A stretch of 64,000 nucleotides of DNA from Planctomycetota bacterium (GTDB lineage: Bacteria; Planctomycetota; B15-G4). Both the position numbers and the translations under genes were made by a program. Under the pieces are notes generated by a model. It did no database searches, had not been told where the DNA came from, and worked only from the letters and a program-made list of their open reading frames with translations. Shown here in pieces: positions 1-8,724 of this stretch. Positions within the stretch are counted from its first letter, which is position 1, and every line of letters begins with the position of its first letter. The stretch lies in NCBI GenBank assembly GCA_021604805.1, contig BQJR01000004.1, positions 434,001 to 498,000 on the forward strand, written 5' to 3'.

Positions 1-568
1 CCTCGCCTTCGCCTTCGCCCGCGCCTTCGCGCTCGCGCTCGCCGTCGGCTGCGGCTTCGACGCGCTTCGTGAGCGCTTCCACCTCGTCGGCCAGCGCGTC
101 GAGCGTGCGGGCAGCTTCGGCAGGGTCGACGTCGGCAAGCGACCAGCGCGCCTCTTCCAGCGCAATGATCGTGGGCGCGAAGCTGAGCAAGGCTTCGCTC
201 GCGGCGAGGCGCTCGCCCAGGATCTCGAGCTCGCGCGCCTCAGCGTGGACATGCGCTTGCAGCAACACGTGATCGATGCGCTCGCCCGCGTTCAGCTGAT
301 CGAAGTCGAGCGCTACGAGCCGGGCACGCCACCGTTCGTTGAAGGCCGTCAACCGCTCGATCCGCGTGGGCGACACCTCGATGTCGTAGAAGCGGCTCAG
401 CTCGCTCGAGTCGGTGGTGAAGCGCTCGATGAGCGGGGCCATGCGCTGGCTCGGAGCGGACTCCAACGCGGCCGTCTGTACGGGAGTCGCCGACACGGGG
501 CTCGCACAAGCGCTCAGCACGAACAGCAAAGCGGTCGCAGGAAGACGAAGAGTGGCAGCGGTGTTCAT
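1..568 (-). CDS. DUF885-family exported lipoprotein, N-terminal part only
   Basis: Reading leftward from the ATG at 568-566 the frame stays open to the window edge, giving 189 codons. The start MNTAATLRLPATALLFVLSAC has a hydrophobic stretch and a lipobox (LSAC), so this is probably a lipoprotein. Residues about 45-130 (FYDIEVSPTRIERL, then RLVALDFDQL, then GERIDHVLLQ) read like the N-terminal helical part of DUF885 proteins, a family of predicted zinc-dependent peptidase-like hydrolases. The catalytic part lies outside the window. Near the edge the protein is low complexity (Glu/Gly/Arg/Ala), encoded by GC-rich hexamer-like repeats. It is divergent from the gene at 666, with about 100 bp between them. 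Family assignment is by eye; the activity is inferred. Confidence 0.6.
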   Translation of the reverse strand, partial: MNTAATLRLPATALLFVLSACASPVSATPVQTAALESAPSQRMAPLIERFTTDSSELSRFYDIEVSPTRIERLTAFNERWRARLVALDFDQLNAGERIDHVLLQAHVHAEARELEILGERLAASEALLSFAPTIIALEEARWSLADVDPAEAARTLDALADEVEALTKRVEAAADGEREREGAGEGEGE

Positions 569-665
569 CGCAGAGCTCGGAGTGGATCGACGAGTTGAAT
601 CAAGCGAGCGAGTCTAGCCTTCGCTCCACTAAGCTGCGCAGGACAGCTGTCTTCGGAGAGACGCC

Positions 666-1322
666 ATGCGCGGCCGGCCGCGACCCTACAGCGTGAGCGG
701 CGTGTTCCCGTCGCAGGATCGCCTGCTCGCGCTGCTGCCCTTGCTGCACGGTGTCGACCGCCGCGTGCTCGTCGACCTGCCGCGAGCGCTGCACACGGGC
801 GTCGGCCTCGATCAGGGAGCCGGCGAACTCGCGGAGTGCATCCGACGCCAGACCGCCGAGCTCGTGAACCCACGCGACGTGGTCGGCTACTGGGACATCG
901 CCGCGCGCTACCGACTGCTCCACGAAGACCACGACCACCGCCTTGCACTCACGCGCCGCGGCCGACACTTGCTGGGCACCCCGAACGGTCGCGTGCAACG
1001 CTGGATCGCCGGACGCGAAGGTCTCACGCACTTGCTCGTCGCCATCGCCGCAGGTTCCGACACGCTCGCGTCGCTGCTGCCGGCCTGGCGCGACACGCTC
1101 AGCGGCAACCCGCGCTTCGCGGCGTCGGCATCGCCTCCGCGTTCCTTGGCGCAGCGCGTGGCAACGCTGCTGCGCGGCGGCTGGATCGAAGCTCACGGTG
1201 CGCACCAGCAACGCCTTTCCAGTGAGACGGGCTTCCGCCGACGCGAACCCGAACCAGCCTTCGCAGAACTCACAGGCGGACTGGCTCTGACTGCCAAGGG
1301 GCACGCTTGCTTGACGGCGTGA
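666..1322 (+). CDS. Winged-helix-like protein resembling the N-terminal half of Mrr-type proteins
   Basis: This 218-aa soluble protein starts at an ATG with a GGAGAG ribosome site at 655-660. It has no signal peptide or membrane segment. Two segments look like winged-helix units: residues about 75-105 (YWDIAARYRLLHED followed by LALTRRGRHLL) and the C-terminus, ending LTAKGHACL. This 'L-T-x-x-G' wing pattern is common in restriction-associated Mrr_N-like and other DNA-binding modules. No nuclease motif is present, so if it belongs to that group it lacks the effector domain. A 248-codon open frame on the opposite strand (600-1346) has no recognisable motifs and lacks the ribosome site. Function unknown; DNA binding is a guess from fold-like patterns. 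Confidence 0.5.
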   Translation: MRGRPRPYSVSGVFPSQDRLLALLPLLHGVDRRVLVDLPRALHTGVGLDQGAGELAECIRRQTAELVNPRDVVGYWDIAARYRLLHEDHDHRLALTRRGRHLLGTPNGRVQRWIAGREGLTHLLVAIAAGSDTLASLLPAWRDTLSGNPRFAASASPPRSLAQRVATLLRGGWIEAHGAHQQRLSSETGFRRREPEPAFAELTGGLALTAKGHACLTA

Positions 1323-1422
1323 CCACCGTGACCACAAGCGAAGCACCGGCTTTGGCGCCCCCCCGCAACGCGAGATCTTTCCTATGCTGGCGCGCCGGGA
1401 ACTCCGAGAGGGAAGTCACAGC

Positions 1423-3945
1423 ATGCGTAAGACCTCGATCACGCTCGGCCTCGTCGCCGCGCATCTCTTCGGTGCAGCTCTGCACGCTCAACAGCTGCCC
1501 GCGCCGTCCACCGCGCTGCCTGCGCCCGTGCTTCCGGTGAACGGTTTCATCGTGAAGATGCTGCCCGCCGACCTCGACGCGAACGGCCTGCAGGACATCG
1601 CGCTCATCACGAACAACAACCACCTGTGGTTGCTGCTGAGCGACGGCGAGGGCGGCATGTCGGGCTTCCGTCACGCTCCCGCTGTCTCGGGCGCGCTCAT
1701 CGACCTCGCCGTGCTGGACTGGAACCACGATGGTTGGGACGACGTGGCCAGCCTCAGCGACACCGGCAGCGTGCGCGTGTTGCTGGGCGACGGCGCCGGC
1801 GGCAGCTTGGGCGACGTGCAAGCGCTCGCCGCCGACACCCCCGGCCTCGCACTGCGCGCCGGCGACTTCGATGGCGACGACAACGACGACCTCGTGCTGA
1901 GCACTTCGCTGCCACCACGTCTGCGCATCTTGCGCGGCAACGGCTCGGGCGGCGTGCTCAGCGAACACACGCACCTCACGCCCGGCCTGGCGAGCACCTT
2001 TCAAATCGGCGACGTCGACCTCGACGGCGCGCCCGACATCCTGGCCTCGATCACCGACCTCGGCGCCGAAGGTCTCGTGCTGCTCTTCGGCGACGGCAGC
2101 GGCGCCTTCCCGAGCAGCAGCTTCTACGCGCACGTCGGCGACACCCATCACGTGCTGCTCGCCGATGTCGACAACGACGGCTTCCTCGATGTCGCCGCCG
2201 CGCGGCTCGTGGAACCCAGCGCTGAGTTCCCGTGGCGCTTGGAGCTGCGGCTCAACCTCGGCAACGGCACGCTCGGCCCGGCGTCCACGCTGCACGAGCA
2301 AGGCACGATCCACGACCTCACGGCCGGCGACTTCTTCCGCGACGGGAACCTCGACCTCGTCCTCGCGAGTCAGTCCACCTCCAACGCCTTCGTGTATCGC
2401 GGGCACGGCAACGGCGCCTTCGATGCGGCCACCGAGCTGCGCACCTCGCCCAACGCAAGCCGCGTGCTGGCGCTCGACTTCGATGGCGACGGCCTCAGCG
2501 ACCTCGCGCACGCACCTTTCGGCGGCGTGGTGCTCGCCACGGGAACCGGCGCTGGCACGCTGCGCCAGGCGCACGAACACTCGGCGTCGAGCATCCTGCG
2601 CGCGCTGCGACTCGGCGATCTCGATGGCGACGGCCTGCTCGATGCTGTGACGGCCGGCGAGTTCAGCGACTGCGTGTCCGTGTTCCCGGGCCTCGGTGGC
2701 GAACGCTTCGGCGAGCCCACGAGCTACCCCGTGTCCGACCCATCAGGCACGGGCTCGGGCGTGGCGCTCGGCGACCTCGACAACGACGGCGCGCTCGACG
2801 TGGTCGTGGCGCGCGAGGAACTCGTGGGCGGCGTGAGCGTGTTGCTCAACGACGGCGCCGGCGGCTTGCTCCCGAGCGTGGTGCACGCCACCGGCGCCAA
2901 CACCACCGAGGTCGAACTGGCGGACATCAACCGCGACGGGCAGCTCGACGTGCTCGCCCTCGACCGCGGCAGCCAACGACTCACGCTCTTGCTCGGCGAC
3001 GGCGAAGCGGGCTTCGCGGCGCCGCGTCACTGGGTCGTGCCCTTCCAGTCGGATCACTTCAGCCTCGGCGACGTGAACGGCGACACCTTTCTCGACGTGG
3101 TCGTGGTGTCGCACGGCGCCACTCAGCTCACCACGCTGCACGGCACGGCCGCCGGCGGGCTCGCGCTCGCGTCGTCGCTGGAAGTCGGGCCCGAAGCCAT
3201 CGCGGTAGCGCTCGCGGACTTCGACCTCGACGGCGACCTCGACCTCGCGATCGCGCGCAACGTGGAGAACAACACGGTGCGCGTCTACGCCAACAACGGG
3301 CTCGGCTCCTTCAGCTTCGTGTCCGAGATGCCGGGCGGTGAGTACCCCGCGCACATGGTCGCGGGTGATCTCGACGCCGACGGACGGCCCGACCTGGTCG
3401 TCGCCACGCTCAACTCGATCCACGTGCTGCACGGCACGGGCGACCTCGGCTTCCTGCCCGCGTCGCGACATCTCATGCGCAGCGCCGAGCTCGGCACACC
3501 GACGAAGCTGCGGCTCGCGGATCTCGAGGGTGCGGGCGCGCCGGATGTGCTGTGCGTCACTTACCAAGGCACGCTGCAGGTGTTGCCGAATCGCGTCTCG
3601 CCGTGGTTCCAGATCGGTGGCGACGCTCCCGGCGGCCCGCGTCTCTCGGCCGTGGGCGCGCTGACCCCCGGCGCGCCGCTCACGCTCTCGATCGCGGGCG
3701 GCACGCCCTCAGGAACGCTGGCGCTCGTGCTCGGCCTCGACGTGCTGCTGGCGCCGCGCTTCACCGGCGGCGTGCTGATCCCGAGCCTGGACCTCGTGAA
3801 GTTGTTCCCGCTCGACGGCAACGGCGCGCTCTCACTCGCGAGCAGCTGGCCCGCGGGTGTGCCCGCCCAAACGCCGATGTGGCTGCAGGCCTGGTCGATC
3901 GCGCCGGCGCTGCCGGGCGAAACGCTGCTGGGCATCTCGCGCTGA
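1423..3945 (+). CDS. Exported FG-GAP/VCBS repeat protein
   Basis: This 840-aa protein starts at ATG 1423, just after a GAGAGGGA ribosome site (1406-1413); an ATG at 1384 in the same frame is less likely. A signal peptide (MRKTSITLGLVAAHLFGAA) is followed by more than ten repeats of about 50-60 residues. Each has a calcium-loop-like core such as DLDANGLQDI, DFDGDDNDDL, DVDNDGFLDV or DFDLDGDLDL, typical of integrin-like seven-bladed propellers (FG-GAP/VCBS). Such proteins sit outside the cell and bind calcium; their ligands are usually unknown. The last 110 residues (from about WFQIGGDAPGG to WPAGVPAQTPMWLQ) are a separate beta domain that resembles the ends of other exported proteins in this window. 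The gene appears monocistronic. Confidence 0.85.
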   Translation: MRKTSITLGLVAAHLFGAALHAQQLPAPSTALPAPVLPVNGFIVKMLPADLDANGLQDIALITNNNHLWLLLSDGEGGMSGFRHAPAVSGALIDLAVLDWNHDGWDDVASLSDTGSVRVLLGDGAGGSLGDVQALAADTPGLALRAGDFDGDDNDDLVLSTSLPPRLRILRGNGSGGVLSEHTHLTPGLASTFQIGDVDLDGAPDILASITDLGAEGLVLLFGDGSGAFPSSSFYAHVGDTHHVLLADVDNDGFLDVAAARLVEPSAEFPWRLELRLNLGNGTLGPASTLHEQGTIHDLTAGDFFRDGNLDLVLASQSTSNAFVYRGHGNGAFDAATELRTSPNASRVLALDFDGDGLSDLAHAPFGGVVLATGTGAGTLRQAHEHSASSILRALRLGDLDGDGLLDAVTAGEFSDCVSVFPGLGGERFGEPTSYPVSDPSGTGSGVALGDLDNDGALDVVVAREELVGGVSVLLNDGAGGLLPSVVHATGANTTEVELADINRDGQLDVLALDRGSQRLTLLLGDGEAGFAAPRHWVVPFQSDHFSLGDVNGDTFLDVVVVSHGATQLTTLHGTAAGGLALASSLEVGPEAIAVALADFDLDGDLDLAIARNVENNTVRVYANNGLGSFSFVSEMPGGEYPAHMVAGDLDADGRPDLVVATLNSIHVLHGTGDLGFLPASRHLMRSAELGTPTKLRLADLEGAGAPDVLCVTYQGTLQVLPNRVSPWFQIGGDAPGGPRLSAVGALTPGAPLTLSIAGGTPSGTLALVLGLDVLLAPRFTGGVLIPSLDLVKLFPLDGNGALSLASSWPAGVPAQTPMWLQAWSIAPALPGETLLGISR

Positions 3946-3995
3946 GTGCACCCGCCGCGCAGATCAGGCTCGCGTGATCCAGCTCGTCAGCACTC

Positions 3996-4015
3996 CCCAA
4001 GCCCAGGTTCTTGGG
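3996..4015 (+). terminator. Possible hairpin terminator
   Basis: CCCAAG at 3996-4001 pairs with CTTGGG at 4010-4015 around an 8-nt loop, 50 bases after the FG-GAP gene. There is no T-run, and the stem is only 6 bp, so this is weak. Confidence 0.25.
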
Positions 4016-4095
4016 ATACGCTTCGACTCACTCGCGGCAGTCCCCCCCGGGCACTGAGCTTCCTGCCGCAGTGAGTCACGACGGGAGACGTGAGC

Positions 4096-5445
4096 ATGCC
4101 TCGGTCTGTTCTTTTCACACTAGCGGCACTGTGTGCCTTCACGATTCCGCTCTTCGCGCAGCAGAAGAACGTGCTCGTGATCGTTGCCGACGACCTCGGC
4201 CTCGGCGACGCCAACTTCTACAAAGTGAGCGAGGACCCGCCGCGCACGCCGAACCTCGACGCCATGGCGGAGCAAGGCGTCAGTTTCACGAACGCGTGGA
4301 GCTACCCGTTCTGCTCACCGACTCGCGCGGCGATCCTGACCGGCCGCTACGGCTACCGGACCGGCATCGGGCACCTGATCAGTCCGCACAACAACGAGCC
4401 CGCGCTGCCGCTCTCCGAGATCACGCTGCCCGAGATGGTCAAGCAGGGAAGCCACGGGCTCTACCGCAACGCGGCCTTCGGCAAGTGGCACGTCGGGAAC
4501 CTCAGCAACGGCGGTGACCTCGCCCCGAACCTCGCTGGCTTCGCGAACTACAAGGGCATCCTCGCCGGCTCCGCGGATCAGTACTTCGACGCGGACGCCG
4601 TGGAGAACGGCGTGGTGCAGCCGCAGGAGGGCTACCTCACCACGACCACCGTGCAAGACGTGCAGCAATGGGTCGGCAACACGGACAGTCGCCCGTGGTT
4701 CGCCTACCTCGCTTTCCATGCTGCGCACACGCCGCTGCACGCACCGCCCTCGCACCTGCACTCGAACCCGAACCTCGTTGCGGGAACCATTCCCGACGCC
4801 TCGTCCCCCGACAAGCGCGCCTACTTCAAGGCCATGGTCGAGGCGATGGACCGCGAGATCGGGAACCTGTTCGAAGCGCTCGAGAACATGAACGAGCTGG
4901 CTCACACCACGATCGTGTTCATCGGCGACAACGGCGCACTCGGGCAGATCATCGCGCCGCCCTACTTCAAGCAACAGGCCAAGGGCACGGTCTACGAAGG
5001 CGGTGTGAACGTGCCGCTGATCGTGGTCGACCCGGACGTCGTGATGCCGGGGCGTGTGTCGCACTCGCTCGTGCACGCCGTGGACATCTTCGCCACCGTG
5101 GCCGAAGCCGCCGACATCGACGTGGCCGCCACCTTCCCGCACCTCGTGCTCGACTCGCGCAGCCTGATGCCCTTCGTCGACTTCAAGACAGCGCCGACAC
5201 CGCGCGAAGAGCTCTACACCGAACACTTCTCCCCCAACGGGGGCGAAGGGCCGTTCACCTACTACCGCAAGGCCGCTCGCGATCGCCGCTACAAGCTCAT
5301 CCAGCTCGACACAGGCGAAAGCATGTTCGACCTCTTGGCCGACCCGTACGAGCAGATCGACCTGCTGCTCGGGGAGCTGAACGTCGAGCAGCAGCGCGCC
5401 TACGTCAAGCTCAGCGAAGTGTGCGAGGAGAACGGCCTGCAGTGA
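4096..5445 (+). CDS. Exported sulfatase (formylglycine type)
   Basis: The protein has 449 aa from ATG 4096, placed 8 bases after GGGAG (4083-4087); the GTG at 4090 would be too close to that site. A signal peptide ends near FAQQ at residues 20-23. VLVIVADDLGLGD (26-38) supplies the metal-binding Asp pair. CSPTR at 73-77 is the S1 sulfatase signature, in which Cys73 is converted to formylglycine, so a maturation enzyme must be encoded elsewhere. FGKWHVGN (about 134) and FIGDNGA (about 276) are the expected further active-site elements. It hydrolyses sulfate esters in the periplasm or outside; the substrate cannot be read. The VOC gene converges with it, with stops 15 bp apart. Confidence 0.9.
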   Translation: MPRSVLFTLAALCAFTIPLFAQQKNVLVIVADDLGLGDANFYKVSEDPPRTPNLDAMAEQGVSFTNAWSYPFCSPTRAAILTGRYGYRTGIGHLISPHNNEPALPLSEITLPEMVKQGSHGLYRNAAFGKWHVGNLSNGGDLAPNLAGFANYKGILAGSADQYFDADAVENGVVQPQEGYLTTTTVQDVQQWVGNTDSRPWFAYLAFHAAHTPLHAPPSHLHSNPNLVAGTIPDASSPDKRAYFKAMVEAMDREIGNLFEALENMNELAHTTIVFIGDNGALGQIIAPPYFKQQAKGTVYEGGVNVPLIVVDPDVVMPGRVSHSLVHAVDIFATVAEAADIDVAATFPHLVLDSRSLMPFVDFKTAPTPREELYTEHFSPNGGEGPFTYYRKAARDRRYKLIQLDTGESMFDLLADPYEQIDLLLGELNVEQQRAYVKLSEVCEENGLQ

Positions 5446-5460
5446 CAGCAGCCAGCGTGC

Positions 5461-5943
5461 TCAGCGCTCCGGGCGCGGCACGTGTTGGTCGAAGAGGATC
5501 GAGTTGCCGTCCGGGTCCACGAGCGTGAAGTGTGCCGGGCCGGTGCTCTCCGCGTCGGCTTCGGTCGTGAGTTCCACGCCACTCTCCTTGAGCTGCGCCT
5601 GGATCTCGCGCACGTCTTGGAACTCTTCGAGCGGCTTGCCGTTCGAATCCCAACCCGGGTTGAAGGTCATGATGTTGCCTTCGAACATGCCTTGGAAGAG
5701 GCCGATCTTGATCGTGCCGTTCTGCAACACGAGCCAGTTCTGCTCCTGCACGCCGCCGACCACGCGGAAGCCGAACTTCTCGTAGAAGGCCTTCGAGACA
5801 GCGATGTCCTTCACGGACAAGCTCACGGAAAAGTTGCCGAGTTGCATGGAGGGGGTGTCCGGGGTGGGAGCGAAGGGACCAGCCGCGAGCGACAGTGCGG
5901 CGGCGAGCGCCACGGCTGAAGTGAGCGTTGCGAGGGGTTTCAT
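5461..5943 (-). CDS. Exported VOC (glyoxalase/bleomycin-resistance fold) protein
   Basis: This 160-aa protein starts at ATG 5943, preceded on its strand by AGGAG. Residues 1-22 form a signal peptide, unusual for the mostly cytoplasmic VOC superfamily. The mature part has two beta-alpha-beta-beta-beta halves: FSVSLSVKDIAVSKAFYEKF begins the first, and TLVDPDGNSILFDQH closes the second, giving the typical DPDGN turn. Only some of the usual metal ligands can be proposed by eye, so enzyme class is not assigned. It is divergent from katG with a 296-bp spacer, which could mean joint control. Confidence 0.75.
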   Translation of the reverse strand: MKPLATLTSAVALAAALSLAAGPFAPTPDTPSMQLGNFSVSLSVKDIAVSKAFYEKFGFRVVGGVQEQNWLVLQNGTIKIGLFQGMFEGNIMTFNPGWDSNGKPLEEFQDVREIQAQLKESGVELTTEADAESTGPAHFTLVDPDGNSILFDQHVPRPER

Positions 5944-6239
5944 CGAGCGAACTCCTGGAGCGGCCGGACGAGCGTGACCTCTGCCGGGCGTCGCTCGCTG
6001 CCGCAGACCCTATTCGCGCAACTCGAGCCTGACAACCGCCAGGCGGCACGGACCGGCAGCTGCTCGGTGGGCACGCGGCACCTCAGCGCGGGAACCTGGA
6101 CATCGAACGCTGTCGTGCTGCCCGCGACTCCTGGCGCTGATAAGCAACGCTGACCGTAGCGATAGCTGCTTGCGATTGGTGACTCTCCCGCACGTAGCCG
6201 AAGATGCTCTCCGCACGACCCCACTCAGGAGATCACCGC
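5944..6239. promoter_or_regulatory. Divergent intergenic region between the VOC gene and katG
   Basis: About 296 bp must hold both promoters. I see the ribosome site for katG (AGGAG, 6227-6231) and the one for the VOC gene. No convincing -35/-10 pair and no clear OxyR, PerR or Fur palindrome could be picked by eye. Confidence 0.4.
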
Positions 6240-8549
6240 ATGTTCACGACTCGATTCGCGCGCGCACTCACCAGCATGGCTCTGCTCTGCGCCGCGCCCA
6301 CCGCCTTCAGCCAGGAAGCCAAACCGATGAGCGCAGATCCGCATGCCGGCCAGTCCGAGGACACCACTGTTCTCGAGATGTCGAACCAGGATTGGTGGCC
6401 CGAGCTGTTGAGCCTCGACATCCTCCATCAGAACTCGCTCAAGAGCGACCCGATGGGCGCAGACTTCGACTACGCCGAGGCGTTCAACTCGCTCGACCTC
6501 GAAGCCGTGAAGGCCGACATCACTGAACTGATGACGACCTCGCAAGACTGGTGGCCCGCCGACTGGGGTCACTACGGTCCGCTCTTCATCCGCATGGCCT
6601 GGCACAGCGCCGGCACTTACCGCGTGTCCGACGGCCGCGGTGGCGCTTCCGACGGCACGCAACGCTTCGCGCCGCTCAACAGCTGGCCCGACAACGCCAG
6701 CCTCGACAAGGCGCGTCGCCTGGTCTGGCCGATCAAGCAGAAGTACGGCGCCGCGCTCTCGTGGGCCGACTTGATGGTGCTCGCGGGCAACTGCGCGCTC
6801 GAGTCGATGGGCCTCGAGACCATCGGCTTCGCTGGCGGTCGCGAAGACGTGTGGGAGCCGCAGAAGGACATCTACTGGGGCCCCGAAGGTGAGTGGCTCG
6901 CCGACCAGCGCTACTCCGGCGACCGCGAGCTCGAGAAGCCGCTCGCCGCCGTGCAGATGGGTCTGATCTACGTGAACCCCGAAGGCCCGAACGGCGAGCC
7001 CGATCCGCTCGCCGCCGCGCGCGACATCCGTGAGACCTTCGGTCGCATGGCCATGAACGACGAAGAGACCGTCGCGCTCATCGCGGGTGGACACACGCTC
7101 GGCAAGGCGCACGGTGCGGCCAAGCCCGACGGTCACGTGGGCCCTGAACCCGAGGCCGCCGGACTCGAAGAGCAAGGCCTCGGCTGGAAGAACAGCTACG
7201 GCACGGGCAAGGGCGCCGACACGATCACGAGCGGACTCGAAGGCGCGTGGACGTCGACGCCGACGCAGTGGTCGAACAAGTACTTCGGCAACCTCTTCCG
7301 CTACGAGTGGGAGCTGACGAAGAGCCCCGCCGGCGCGCACCAGTGGACGCCCAAGGACGGCCCGGCCAACGTGCCCGACGCGCACAAGCCCGACACCTTC
7401 CACAAGCCGATCATGTTCACGACGGACCTCGCGCTGCGCGTCGACCCGATCTACGGACCGATCTCGAAGCGCTTCCACGAGAACCCCGACGAGTTCTCGG
7501 CCGCCTTCGCGCGGGCCTGGTACAAACTCACGCACCGCGACATGGGCCCCGTGTCACGACTGCTCGGCCCCGACGTCGCGCCGCCGCAACTGTGGCAAGA
7601 CCCGGTGCCGGCCGTGGATCACGCGCTCGTCGACAGCAGCGACGTGGCCGCGCTCAAGGAGCAACTGCTCGGCTCGGGCCTCTCGGTGTCGCAACTCGTG
7701 TCGACGGCGTGGGCTTCGGCGGCGAGCTTCCGCAACAGTGACAAGCGCGGCGGTGCGAACGGCGCGCGCTTGCGTCTGGCGCCGCAGAACTCCTGGGCGG
7801 TCAACAACCCCGAGGAGTTGGCGCGGGTGCTCCCGAAGCTCGAGTCGATCCAGGCCGAGTTCAACGACGCCCAGTCCGACGACACGCGCATCTCACTCGC
7901 CGACCTGATCGTGCTCGGTGGCACGGCGGCGATCGAATCGGCCGCCATGCACGCCGGCTTCGAGCTGCACGTGCCCTTCACGCCTGGGCGCACCGATGCC
8001 TCGCAAGAGCAAACCGACGCCGAGTCCTTCGAGGCGCTCGAGCTGCGCGCCGACGGCTTCCGCAACTTCGTCGCCGAGGGATCCACGCGCAGCCCTGAGA
8101 AGTCGCTCGTCGACCACGCGAGCCAGCTGCGGCTGACCGCGCCCGAGATGACCGCGCTCATCGGTGGTCTGCGTGTGCTCGACGCCAACCACGGCGGCGT
8201 GGAGCACGGCGTGTTCACGAGTCGTCCCAGCACGCTCAGCAACGACTTCTTCGTGGAGTTGCTCGACATGAGCACGACCTGGCAGAAGTCGAGCGACAAA
8301 CCCGGCGTGTACGAAGGCCGCGACCGCGAGAGCGGCGAACTCAAGTGGACCGGCACCGCCGTGGACCTCGTGTTCGGCTCGAACGCGCAGCTGCGCGCCA
8401 TCGCCGAGGTCTACGCCAGCGCCGACGGGAAGCAGAAGTTCGTGACCGACTTCGCCAAGACCTGGACCAAGGTGATGAACCTCGATCGCTTCGAGTTGGA
8501 TGGTGAAGCGCACGAGGCCACGCAACAAGTCACGGTGCGTCGCCGCTGA
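6240..8549 (+). CDS. katG: Catalase-peroxidase KatG, exported form
   Basis: The 769-aa protein starts at ATG 6240, 8 bases after AGGAG. It breaks down hydrogen peroxide (catalase) and oxidises small donors (peroxidase) with heme b. The distal site is intact: R118, W121 and H122 in RMAWHSAGTYR. The proximal heme ligand is the His in IAGGHTLGKAHG. The Tyr in GLIYVNPEGPNG and Met in GRMAMNDEET complete the Met-Tyr-Trp adduct. The second, non-heme half follows from about residue 430. Unlike most KatG proteins it begins with a signal peptide (MFTTRFARALTSMALLCAAP, cleavage near FSQ at residues 23-25), indicating a periplasmic enzyme of the KatG2 kind. A strong terminator follows. Confidence 0.95.
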   Translation: MFTTRFARALTSMALLCAAPTAFSQEAKPMSADPHAGQSEDTTVLEMSNQDWWPELLSLDILHQNSLKSDPMGADFDYAEAFNSLDLEAVKADITELMTTSQDWWPADWGHYGPLFIRMAWHSAGTYRVSDGRGGASDGTQRFAPLNSWPDNASLDKARRLVWPIKQKYGAALSWADLMVLAGNCALESMGLETIGFAGGREDVWEPQKDIYWGPEGEWLADQRYSGDRELEKPLAAVQMGLIYVNPEGPNGEPDPLAAARDIRETFGRMAMNDEETVALIAGGHTLGKAHGAAKPDGHVGPEPEAAGLEEQGLGWKNSYGTGKGADTITSGLEGAWTSTPTQWSNKYFGNLFRYEWELTKSPAGAHQWTPKDGPANVPDAHKPDTFHKPIMFTTDLALRVDPIYGPISKRFHENPDEFSAAFARAWYKLTHRDMGPVSRLLGPDVAPPQLWQDPVPAVDHALVDSSDVAALKEQLLGSGLSVSQLVSTAWASAASFRNSDKRGGANGARLRLAPQNSWAVNNPEELARVLPKLESIQAEFNDAQSDDTRISLADLIVLGGTAAIESAAMHAGFELHVPFTPGRTDASQEQTDAESFEALELRADGFRNFVAEGSTRSPEKSLVDHASQLRLTAPEMTALIGGLRVLDANHGGVEHGVFTSRPSTLSNDFFVELLDMSTTWQKSSDKPGVYEGRDRESGELKWTGTAVDLVFGSNAQLRAIAEVYASADGKQKFVTDFAKTWTKVMNLDRFELDGEAHEATQQVTVRRR

Positions 8550-8588
8550 TTCAGCGGCACTGCGTCTCGCCGAGTCACTTCGGTGCGG

Positions 8589-8626
8589 AAAGCCCTCGCG
8601 AAGACTGCGGTCTTCGCGGGGGCTTT
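8589..8626 (+). terminator. Rho-independent terminator after katG
   Basis: A 17-bp stem, with a single G-T pair, joins 8589-8605 to 8610-8626 across a 4-nt TGCG loop, 40 bases after the katG stop. The right arm ends in CTTT. The stem starts with AAAG, so it could also end transcripts from the converging gene. Confidence 0.8.
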
Positions 8627-8724
8627 CTCGTGGGGGCGAGCACTCGCGCGCCCAGCCGGCGCCAGGCTTCATCAGTTCGGAGCTCACCACGTGACCGCCT
8701 CGTAGGCGACGGCGCTTTCCGGCT

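Noticed and set aside
1..60. Hexamer-like GC repeats at the left edge
   Set aside because: They code for Glu/Gly/Arg/Ala-rich sequence in frame with the DUF885 protein; not a CRISPR or mobile element.
600..1346. 248-codon minus-strand frame opposite the gene at 666
   Set aside because: No ribosome site or family motif; the plus-strand gene has a GGAGAG site and winged-helix patterns.
1270..2580. 436-codon minus-strand frame
   Set aside because: Overlaps the FG-GAP repeats, whose calcium loops produce long antisense frames; no motif.
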